20,859 nucleotides of DNA, taken from NCBI GenBank assembly GCA_039928615.1, contig JBDSSS010000020.1, positions 1 through 20,859 of the forward strand, given 5' to 3'. The position numbers were made by a program, and so were the translations under genes. Below, one piece after another: positions 14,273 through 19,963 of the stretch (its first letter is position 1; each line of letters opens with the position of its first letter). Source of the stretch: JBDSSS01 sp039928615 (lineage in GTDB: Bacteria > Actinomycetota > Actinomycetes > Actinomycetales > Dermatophilaceae). Below the pieces are notes generated by a model. It saw nothing but the letters and a program-made list of their open reading frames with translations, ran no database searches and was not told where the DNA came from.

Positions 14273-14718
14273 CACTCTCCTCCTCGGATGACGATGGTCG
14301 AGGTGGCCGTGCACAGCGGCTCGCCGTCCTGCGTGGTCAGCTCGGTGCGGGTCGTCACCATCGCGTGCCCGCCGGCCTCGCGGACGGTGTCGACGTGGAG
14401 GGTCCCGGTCACGGCGTCCCCGGCCGTCAGCGGCCGGTGGTGGGCAAACTTCTGCTCGCCGTGGACGACGCGGGAGTAGTCGATCCCGGCGTCCGGGTCG
14501 CGCACCAGCTGGGCATCGCACTGCTGGGCGATGAGCACCGCGAAGGTCGGCGGCGCGATGACGTCGGCATAGCCGCGGGCACGAGCCACCTCGGCGTCGA
14601 CGTGGACCGGGTCCGTGGCGCCGACCGCCTCGGCGAACTCGCGGATCTTGGCTGCACTGACCGTGTAGGTCTCGGTCGGCGGGTAGGTCCGCCCCTGGAA
14701 GTCTGAGTTCACCGGCAT
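14272..14718 (-). CDS. hadA: MaoC N-terminal domain protein, HadA-like subunit (UPF0336)
   Basis: The 148-residue hot-dog protein matches HadA, the substrate-binding and stabilising partner of HadB. It has the short-chain family opening FQGRTYPPTETYTVSAAKIR, ATDPVHVD, ADVIAPPTFAVLI, YSRVVHGEQKFAHHRPLTAGD and a C-terminal strand STIVIRG. It lacks the D-x4-H catalytic pair, as expected of HadA. The order rpmG-hadA-hadB is conserved with mycobacteria (Rv0634B-Rv0635-Rv0636). A TAGGGT box ends six bases before the ATG, so the transcript is probably leaderless and separate from rpmG, whose terminator lies between them. Confidence 0.92.
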   Translation of the reverse strand: MPVNSDFQGRTYPPTETYTVSAAKIREFAEAVGATDPVHVDAEVARARGYADVIAPPTFAVLIAQQCDAQLVRDPDAGIDYSRVVHGEQKFAHHRPLTAGDAVTGTLHVDTVREAGGHAMVTTRTELTTQDGEPLCTATSTIVIRGGE

Positions 14719-14724
14719 CCCCTC

Positions 14725-14730
14725 ACCCTA
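14725..14730 (-). promoter_or_regulatory. -10 box TAGGGT six bases before hadA
   Basis: TAGGGT on the minus strand, identical to the rplJ -10, puts the transcription start at the hadA ATG. No convincing -35 is seen. It would drive hadA-hadB-murB. Confidence 0.5.
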
Positions 14731-14804
14731 GCCACCACCGGCGGGTGCGGGTCGCCCCACCCCGCGCGCCATTGCATCGTCGTGAGCGGTGTGCTGGAAC
14801 GAGC

Positions 14805-14838
14805 GACGCTCCCCCGGCCCGGAGGCCGAGGGAGCGTC
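14805..14838 (-). terminator. Terminator hairpin downstream of rpmG
   Basis: GACGCTCCC and GGGAGCGTC form a 9-bp stem, extended by GGCC/GGCC past a small internal loop. It begins 23 bases after the rpmG stop. U-run is weak. Confidence 0.75.
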
Positions 14839-14861
14839 AGAGATCTCGTCGCCGAGCGTGC

Positions 14862-15032
14862 TCAGCGGGTCTCGCGGTGCTCCGTGTGCTTGCCACAGTT
14901 GGGGCAGAACTTGTTGAAGCCGAGACGGTCGGGGTTGTTCCGACGGTTCTTCTTGGTGATGTAGTTGCGGTTCTTGCAGTCCACACACGCCATCGTGATC
15001 TTCGGACGGACGTCGCTGCTCTTGCTGGCCAC
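14862..15032 (-). CDS. rpmG: 50S ribosomal protein L33, zinc-binding form
   Basis: L33 is a small protein of the large subunit near the E site. The 56-residue product has the two CxxC pairs of the zinc-ribbon (C+) form: Cys16/Cys19 (MACVDCKNRNYITKKN) and Cys43/Cys46 (FCPNCGKHTEHRETR). The C+ form is the one replaced under zinc starvation in bacteria that carry a second copy. The start is GTG at 15032 with GAGCAGG upstream. It lies 159 bases downstream of tRNA-Met, in the conserved thrT-metT-rpmG order. Confidence 0.96.
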   Translation of the reverse strand: MASKSSDVRPKITMACVDCKNRNYITKKNRRNNPDRLGFNKFCPNCGKHTEHRETR

Positions 15033-15095
15033 GGCAACCTGCTCTTTCGGGAACGTGCTGGATGAATCGGTCGTGCAGAGGACGGTTCGCGAGGG

Positions 15096-15132
15096 TGTCA
15101 ATAACGACACGCAGGCGCGACGTCCTAGGTTA
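15096..15132 (-). promoter_or_regulatory. Possible promoter elements of rpmG
   Basis: On the minus strand a TAACCT box (15132-15127) lies 95 bases before the rpmG start, and a perfect TTGACA (15101-15096) follows but has no good -10 at the right distance. Which is used, or whether rpmG is read from the tRNA promoter, is open. Confidence 0.25.
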
Positions 15133-15191
15133 CGCGACCGTCGGGCGTTTCGAGAAATCGGACGCTGGTGCGGTCGATGCTCCGAACGCAG

Positions 15192-15268
15192 TGGTAGCGG
15201 GAGCGGGGCTCGATCCCGCGACCTCACGATTATGAGTCGTGCGCTCTAACCAGCTGAGCTACCCCGCC
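15192..15268 (-). tRNA. tRNA-Met (anticodon CAT), CCA encoded
   Basis: Acceptor GGCGGGG pairs with TCCCGCT through G-U pairs at both ends; D-stem GCTC/GAGC; anticodon stem CACGA/TCGTG with loop CTCATAA; T-stem GCGGG/CCCGC; A then encoded CCA. A paired G1 marks it as elongator and not initiator (an Ile2 lysidine tRNA is less likely). The T-loop is ATCGAGC, with A at position 54 instead of T. Confidence 0.94.
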
Positions 15269-15304
15269 AAGGCGCCGGGTCGGATGAACCGACCGAACGA
15301 CCAG

Positions 15305-15377
15305 AGCCCCAATAGGGAATCGAACCCTAGACCTTTTCCTTACCATGGAAACGCTCTGCCGTCTGAGCTATTGGGGC
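15305..15377 (-). tRNA. tRNA-Thr (anticodon GGT)
   Basis: A perfect cloverleaf: acceptor GCCCCAA/TTGGGGC, D-stem GCTC/GAGC, anticodon stem TTTCC/GGAAA with loop ATGGTAA, T-stem TAGGG/CCCTA with loop TTCGATT, discriminator U. CCA is not encoded. It lies 36 bases upstream of tRNA-Met and is probably cotranscribed. Confidence 0.97.
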
Positions 15378-15437
15378 ACGGCCCCGGTGGTGGTCGTCAA
15401 CCGACGACCGAGACCGATGGCCTTTCGTGCGTCGCCG

Positions 15438-15467
15438 AGATTACACGGTCCGCGGCACGGATACGAA
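15438..15467 (-). promoter_or_regulatory. Possible promoter of the tRNA-Thr/tRNA-Met unit
   Basis: TAATCT (15443-15438) is a good -10 on the minus strand, with TTCGTA (15467-15462) 18 bases upstream as a weak -35. The start would be about 54 bases before tRNA-Thr. Confidence 0.35.
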
Positions 15468-15517
15468 ATCGGGCCTTCGACCCGCCCGACGGTGCTCGGG
15501 CTGGGAGGATCGGAACC

Positions 15518-16687
15518 ATGACGGAGCCTCGTCCGGAGCCCCCGCTCCCTGCTGCGGAGCCAGTCGTTGCCGGGTCGCCCGGACCCGACGATCCACCGGG
15601 GGTGACGGTGCGCCTCGACCGCCGGAGCGTCTGGCGCGCGGCCTGGGTCGTCGTGGCGGTCGTCGCCCTCGCCGCCCTCGGCCGCTGGGTCCTCGCCGAC
15701 GGCGGGCCGGTCATCTTCACCCTCGTCATGTCGATGCTCGCGTCGATCGCGATGGAGCCAGCCGTGGCACGGCTCTCGCAGCGGATGCGTCGCGGCGCGG
15801 CCACCGCGGTCGTCATGGGCGGGGTGGCTCTCTTCCTCGTCGTCTTCCTCCTGGCCTTCGGCCGGCTCCTCGCCGAGCAGCTGACCACGCTGGCCCGGTC
15901 GATCCCGCTCCTCGTGCAGGAGGCGACGGCCTGGGCCAACGACACCTTCGACGTGAGCCTCGGCTACCAGGACCTGCTCGGGCAGCTCGGTGGCAGCACC
16001 GCGGCCCTCGCGGGCCTCGCCGGTGACCTCGCGGGCGGCCTGGTCGGCTTCGTCGCGACCGTCCTCGGTGCCGCCTTCTCGTCGGTCACCTTCTTCTTCT
16101 TCACCTTCTACTTCTCCGCGGACGGCCCCCGACTGCGCCGCTGGGTCGCCCGGCTGGCCCCACCGCGCCAGCAGGAAGTCATCCAGGTCGCCTGGCAGCT
16201 CGCCGTCACCAAGACCGGTGGCTACGTCTCGGCCCGCCTCGTCCTCGCCGCGATCTGCGGCGGCAGCGCCGCCGTCTTCATGCTCCTCATCGGGATGCCG
16301 TACTGGCTCGCCCTCGGCATCTGGACGGGGCTCGTGGCCCAGTTCGTCCCGACCGTCGGCACCTACATCGCGATCGCCTTCCCCGTCGCCGTCGGCCTCA
16401 TCGGCGACCAGCCCTGGCAGGGGCTCGCCGTGCTCGGCTTCGCCCTCGTCTACCAGCAGGTCGAGAACGTCACCCTCGAGCCACGCATCTCCGCCCAGGC
16501 CGTCGACGTCCACCCGGCCGTGTCCTTCGCCGCGGTGATGTTCGGCGCCTCGCTCTTCGGGGTGGGCGGGGCCTTCGTCGCGGTGCCGGTCGCGGCCCTG
16601 ATGCTTGCGCTCTTCGGGATCTATGCGCACACCTACGACGTCGTCGAGCAGGCCGCCGTCCTCGGCGGGGACCCCGCGGCCGACTGA
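15518..16687 (+). CDS. AI-2E family (PerM-like) membrane transporter
   Basis: The 389-residue protein has a Pro-rich cytoplasmic N-terminus (to about 40) and then about eight hydrophobic helices in the AI-2E transporter pattern. These include an early helix pair (about 43-80), a second pair around residue 100-118, a long periplasmic/amphipathic part with LARSIPLLVQEATAW, FFFFTFYFSADG, and the late signature YQQVENVTLEPRI followed by VSFAAVMFGASLFGVGGAFVAVP. Members move small molecules or ions out of the cell (autoinducer-2, sodium/proton), but the substrate cannot be read from sequence. ATG has GGGAGGA eight bases upstream. It ends seven bases from the convergent gene at 16695. Confidence 0.92.
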   Translation: MTEPRPEPPLPAAEPVVAGSPGPDDPPGVTVRLDRRSVWRAAWVVVAVVALAALGRWVLADGGPVIFTLVMSMLASIAMEPAVARLSQRMRRGAATAVVMGGVALFLVVFLLAFGRLLAEQLTTLARSIPLLVQEATAWANDTFDVSLGYQDLLGQLGGSTAALAGLAGDLAGGLVGFVATVLGAAFSSVTFFFFTFYFSADGPRLRRWVARLAPPRQQEVIQVAWQLAVTKTGGYVSARLVLAAICGGSAAVFMLLIGMPYWLALGIWTGLVAQFVPTVGTYIAIAFPVAVGLIGDQPWQGLAVLGFALVYQQVENVTLEPRISAQAVDVHPAVSFAAVMFGASLFGVGGAFVAVPVAALMLALFGIYAHTYDVVEQAAVLGGDPAAD

Positions 16688-16694
16688 GCCGGCC

Positions 16695-17639
16695 TCACCC
16701 GTCCGCTCCCGTGTCCTGCTCGGCGCGGGCGTCGTGGGAGGCCAGGGCGGCGAGCGCCTCCGCCTCGTCATCCTCGCGGTCCTCGCGTATGCCGTCCGCC
16801 TCCGCGAGCTCACCGCTCACCTTCGCGAGGCGACCTCGGGCGGTCGCCAGCCGGCGCTCGAGGTCGGCGATCCCGTCGACGACCTCCTGGCGCCGGGCCG
16901 CGAGCACGGCGGCCTGCCGCTCCGCGGTCCGTAGCGCCGCCCCGGCCTGCTCCACCCGGTCGGCCAGACGCTCCCGCGCCGCCGCGCGACGAGCCCGCCG
17001 ACGCGCGAGGAGATCGGCGGACGGACCGGACTCGGCCCCCGTCCCGGCTGCAGCCCCGTCGTCGCCGTGCCGGCCTCCGCGGAGCAGGGACAGGGACGGC
17101 GCCGAGCGCTCGCCCTCCTCGTCGTCCGCCTGCCCGACGGCGACGACGTCGGCGATGTCGACCGACCCGAAGCCCGAGTACGACAGCGCCTTGACGAGGC
17201 AGCCGGTGACCACCGTGGCCTGGGCCTGCTCGTCGGCGATGACGGCGATGAGGGTCTCGCGCACCTCGGCGGCGGCTCCCGCACCGACCGGGGTCCCGGC
17301 CTCGGAGGCCGCCGCCGTGACGACCTCGACGAGCTCGTCGACCCGGCGCGACCGCTCCCGGCCGAGGACGCGCAGCTGGTCGGCGTCGAGGGAGCGCTGC
17401 GCCTCACGCAGCAGCTCGGCGAAGTCGATCAGGTCGGCGAGGGCCTCGGGCCGGGAGCGCACGAGGTGGTTGACCGCCCACGCTGCCACGGTCGGCTTCC
17501 GGAGCGCCGCCACCGAGGCGGCCAGCTCCTTGTCCCCGGCCGTGCGTGCGGCGGCCACCAGCTCGGAGCGCAGCGCGGTGAAGCGACCGGGCTGGACGGC
17601 ATACAGCTGGGCGACGGCGGCGCGCAGGTGCAGGATCAC
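16695..17639 (-). CDS. Uncharacterised Ala-rich coiled-coil protein
   Basis: I do not recognise a named family. The 314-residue product has an N-terminal helical part with LYAVQPGRFTALRSELVAAA and the well-formed motif ALRKPTVAAWAVNHLVRSRP. Two further helical segments follow (VDELVEVVTAAASEAG, EVRETLIAVIADEQAQATVV), a low-complexity Gly/Ala/Asp region near 205-230, and a long charged coiled coil (about 232-314) rich in Ala, Arg and Glu. No signal or membrane segment is seen. The GTG at 17639 is chosen because GGGAGGA is eight bases upstream; the open frame continues further but that part is the leader of the divergent GtrA gene. Two codons (TAT, ATA) are inside CGGCATAC octamers. Confidence 0.75.
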   Translation of the reverse strand: MILHLRAAVAQLYAVQPGRFTALRSELVAAARTAGDKELAASVAALRKPTVAAWAVNHLVRSRPEALADLIDFAELLREAQRSLDADQLRVLGRERSRRVDELVEVVTAAASEAGTPVGAGAAAEVRETLIAVIADEQAQATVVTGCLVKALSYSGFGSVDIADVVAVGQADDEEGERSAPSLSLLRGGRHGDDGAAAGTGAESGPSADLLARRRARRAAARERLADRVEQAGAALRTAERQAAVLAARRQEVVDGIADLERRLATARGRLAKVSGELAEADGIREDREDDEAEALAALASHDARAEQDTGADG

Positions 17640-17696
17640 CAGCCCATCCTCCCGCAGCACCCAGCGGGCCCACCGCCGGTTCCCAGTCCGCGTTGC

Positions 17697-17702
17697 TACC
17701 GT
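17697..17702 (+). promoter_or_regulatory. -10 box TACCGT upstream of the GtrA leader frames
   Basis: TACCGT ends six bases before a GTG codon at 17709, the same spacing seen before ggt and hadA. It would start a transcript of about 85-115 bases before GtrA. Confidence 0.4.
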
Positions 17703-17708
17703 TGCCCC

Positions 17709-17771
17709 GTGGTTCCCACGAGGTGGGCCGAGACCGCCAGCCCCTCCCCCGCACGAGCCCAGGACCGATGA
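17709..17771 (+). CDS. Possible 20-residue leader peptide (uORF1)
   Basis: A GTG frame directly behind the TACCGT box encodes a 20-residue Pro/Ala/Arg-rich peptide starting VVPTRWAETAS. Its TGA overlaps the ATG of the next small frame by four bases (ATGA, 17768-17771). Only the position and overlap support it; no homology is recognised. Confidence 0.3.
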   Translation: MVPTRWAETASPSPARAQDR

Positions 17772-17797
17772 TGCGCACTCTGAAGAACCGCCCGTGA
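17768..17797 (+). CDS. Possible 9-residue leader peptide MMRTLKNRP (uORF2)
   Basis: This frame starts in the stop of the previous one, has AGGA four bases upstream, and its own TGA overlaps the GTG at 17794 of the GtrA frame (GTGA). The three frames thus form an overlapping chain. Translation is unproven. Confidence 0.3.
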   Translation: MMRTLKNRP

Positions 17798-18339
17798 GGC
17801 GCCCCGCCCGGATCACGGAGGCGATGAGCGGGGCGATGCTCCCGCAGTTCCTGCGCTTCGCCGCAGTGGGAGCGGTCGGCTTCGTCACCGACGTCGGGGG
17901 CTTCAACCTGCTCCGCTTCGCGGGGGGCGAGGGGCCGCTCTACGGCTACCCCCTCACCGCGAAGGTGGTCTCCGGGGTCCTCTCCACGATCGTCGCCTGG
18001 GTGGGCAACCGCTACTGGACCTTCCGTGACCACCGGCGCGCCAACGTCTCCCAGGAGTTCGTGCTCTTCGCCCTCGTCGCCGGCATCGGGACCCTCATCG
18101 CGATGTCCTGCCTCTGGGTGTCGCACTACGTGCTCGGCTTCAGGTCACCCCTGGCGGACAACATCGCAGCCAACGTCGTCGGTCTGGGCCTGGCCCTGTC
18201 GTTCCGCTTCTGGGCCTACCGGCGGCACGTCTTCAGCGCCGACGGCGACGGGAGCGCGCTGAGCGAGGTGGCCGAGCACGGCCTCCACGACGACGAGACG
18301 GCACCGGCCCCCGAGGACCGACCCGACCGCACCCGCTGA
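17794..18339 (+). CDS. GtrA-family membrane protein
   Basis: GtrA-like proteins are small four-helix membrane proteins thought to flip polyprenyl-phosphate-linked sugars for surface glycan decoration. The 181-residue product has four hydrophobic segments: FLRFAAVGAVGFVTDVGGF, VVSGVLSTIVAWVGNRYWTF with the typical NRYWTFRD signature, EFVLFALVAGIGTLIAMSCL, and ADNIAANVVGLGLALSFRFW. The C-terminal 30 residues are acidic. Two starts are possible: GTG at 17794, coupled to a leader frame, or ATG at 17824 with GGAGG only two bases before it (171 residues). It sits beside a family 2 glycosyltransferase, its usual partner. Confidence 0.9.
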   Translation: MRRPARITEAMSGAMLPQFLRFAAVGAVGFVTDVGGFNLLRFAGGEGPLYGYPLTAKVVSGVLSTIVAWVGNRYWTFRDHRRANVSQEFVLFALVAGIGTLIAMSCLWVSHYVLGFRSPLADNIAANVVGLGLALSFRFWAYRRHVFSADGDGSALSEVAEHGLHDDETAPAPEDRPDRTR

Positions 18340-18378
18340 CTCACGACGCCCACCCGCACACCACGCCGTCAGCGCTTG

Positions 18379-19110
18379 TCAGCGACCGCGCCGGATCCGT
18401 CCGCGGCGCAGGCGCATCGCGAAGGTCATCTTGATCATCTCGGTGCCGAGGCTGATCGTCTTGCCCAGCTCACCGGTCACCGAGGACACCCCGACGCGCG
18501 GGTGGTAGTTGACGGGCACCTGGACCATCCGCGCCTTCGTGATGACGCTGATGAGCAGCATCTCCAGGCCGTAGGCCGAGCCGTCGAGCCGCGAGCGCTT
18601 GAGGATCGAGCTGGCCTGGTCGGCCGTCATCACGCGGAAGGTGCAGCCGACGTCGCTGAGGTAGGAGCTGTTGTAGAGGACCTCGATGAGCTTGGCGACG
18701 GCCCAGTTGCCCCACTGGAGGAACCAGCCCATGTTGGCGCCGCTCCAGATGAAGTTGGACACCGTCCGTGACCCGATGACGATGTCGCACTCGGGCATGA
18801 AGGCGAGCAGCTTGTGCAGGTCCTCCGGGTTGAAGGTCCCGTCCGGCTCGCACACCGCGATGAGGTCGGTGTCGGCCTCACGGAGCCCGCGCTTGATGGC
18901 GGCGCCGTAGCCCTGCGTGGTCTCGATGACCTCGACAGCTCCGGTGCGGGCGACCTCCTCCGAGGTGCCCTCGGCCGCGTTGTTGTTGATGACGAGGACG
19001 GTGTCGACGACGTCCAGGGCCTCGAAGCGGCGGATGCACTCCGCGATGCTGTCCTTCTCGTTGTACGTCGGCAACACGACAGTCAGGGTCTTTCCACGCC
19101 ACACGGTCAA
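18379..19110 (-). CDS. Family 2 glycosyltransferase, polyprenyl-phosphate type
   Basis: The 243-residue protein resembles Dpm1-like GT2 enzymes that move a sugar from a nucleotide donor to polyprenyl phosphate or a glycan on the inner membrane face. It has TVVLPTYNEKDSI (nucleotide-binding strand), VINNNAAEGT, GYGAAIKRGL and CEPDGTF, in which EPD takes the metal-binding DxD place. The acceptor region includes SDVGCTFRVMTAD. No C-terminal membrane helices are present; the tail is Arg-rich. The likely start is TTG at 19110, with GAGGAG four bases upstream and overlapping the methyltransferase stop (TTGA); GTG at 19104 is the alternative. It works with GtrA and the neighbouring methyltransferase in the same pathway by inference. 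Confidence 0.9.
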   Translation of the reverse strand: MTVWRGKTLTVVLPTYNEKDSIAECIRRFEALDVVDTVLVINNNAAEGTSEEVARTGAVEVIETTQGYGAAIKRGLREADTDLIAVCEPDGTFNPEDLHKLLAFMPECDIVIGSRTVSNFIWSGANMGWFLQWGNWAVAKLIEVLYNSSYLSDVGCTFRVMTADQASSILKRSRLDGSAYGLEMLLISVITKARMVQVPVNYHPRVGVSSVTGELGKTISLGTEMIKMTFAMRLRRGRIRRGR

Positions 19111-19838
19111 CGATCTCCTCTACTGGCGACGACGAGCATCTGGCCCGCGCACGGTTTGATGGGTGAGCGGAGGTACACCGGGAGGAGGAAGCTCATCCCC
19201 GCCCCCCGGGTTCGCAGGCTGAGGGGCAGGAAGCGTGCCCTGACCTGCTCGACGCGCCACCCGAGCGAGCCCAGGTAGTCACCCAGGGACTGGTCGGTGT
19301 AGACCGACACGTGGGTGTAGTCGTCGAAGTAGCGACCGGGGTCGAGCCGGAAGTTGGGTTGGAGCAGGATGAGTCGGCCACCGGGGCGCAGCACGCGGTG
19401 GGCCTCGCCAAGCAGCCGCCGGGCCTGGTCGCGGTCGAGGTGCTCGAGCAGGTTGCTGGCGAAGACCACGTCGAAGGAGCCGTCCTCGAAGCGCGACAGG
19501 TCGGTGCAGTCACCCACCTCGGCCCGGACGTGGGGGGCGGCGGCCAGCACGACGGTGCCGTCGAGGTCCATCGCGACGACCCGGGCGGCGCGCACGTGGT
19601 TGGCGAAGTGGCACCAGCCCGCCCCGAGGTCGAGCACCGCCCTGTCGGCGGGGATGTATCGGGCCAGCCACGCACAGAGGTGGCGCCAGGCCTTCTCCCG
19701 GTTCGGGTCGGCCCTCAGCCGGGTCTGGAAGTACGGGCCGACCACGCTGGGGCTGCCCACACCGTAGATACCGCCGACACCATCGACGCCGTCGGACGCC
19801 GTGGTGCCCCTCAGCCCGCGGGCCTCCGGACCATCCAT
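19107..19838 (-). CDS. SAM-dependent methyltransferase (class I)
   Basis: The 243-residue protein has the class I fold with motif I VLDLGAGWCHFANHV (68-82), the acidic end of strand 2 in AMDLDG, the GDCTDLSRFEDGSFDVVFAS segment (motif II region) and NLLEHLDRD, LRPGGRLILLQPN (motif III). The first 35 residues are Gly/Val-rich and look unstructured. The target is unknown; overlap with the glycosyltransferase suggests a sugar or lipid-linked glycan acceptor. ATG at 19838 has only a weak GGAC upstream. Confidence 0.9.
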   Translation of the reverse strand: MDGPEARGLRGTTASDGVDGVGGIYGVGSPSVVGPYFQTRLRADPNREKAWRHLCAWLARYIPADRAVLDLGAGWCHFANHVRAARVVAMDLDGTVVLAAAPHVRAEVGDCTDLSRFEDGSFDVVFASNLLEHLDRDQARRLLGEAHRVLRPGGRLILLQPNFRLDPGRYFDDYTHVSVYTDQSLGDYLGSLGWRVEQVRARFLPLSLRTRGAGMSFLLPVYLRSPIKPCAGQMLVVASRGDR

Positions 19839-19950
19839 CGCACGTCCGTTCAGCTCGGGTGACGCCGCTCCGCTGGTGCCCAGCCCGGCTCGATCGCAAG
19901 GGGAGACTAGCAGGGCACGTCAGGGTGTCCGATGTGAGCCGGCCCGCGCT

Positions 19951-19956
19951 TAGACT
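19951..19956 (+). promoter_or_regulatory. -10 box TAGACT of a probable leaderless gene
   Basis: TAGACT ends seven bases before the GTG at 19964, and no Shine-Dalgarno lies in the CGCCGCC gap. No good -35 is seen. Confidence 0.5.
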
Positions 19957-19963
19957 CGCCGCC

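Noticed and set aside
15389..15402. TTGACG just upstream of tRNA-Thr as its -35
   Set aside because: It is too close to the mature 5' end to leave room for a -10 and start site; the TAATCT box further upstream fits better.
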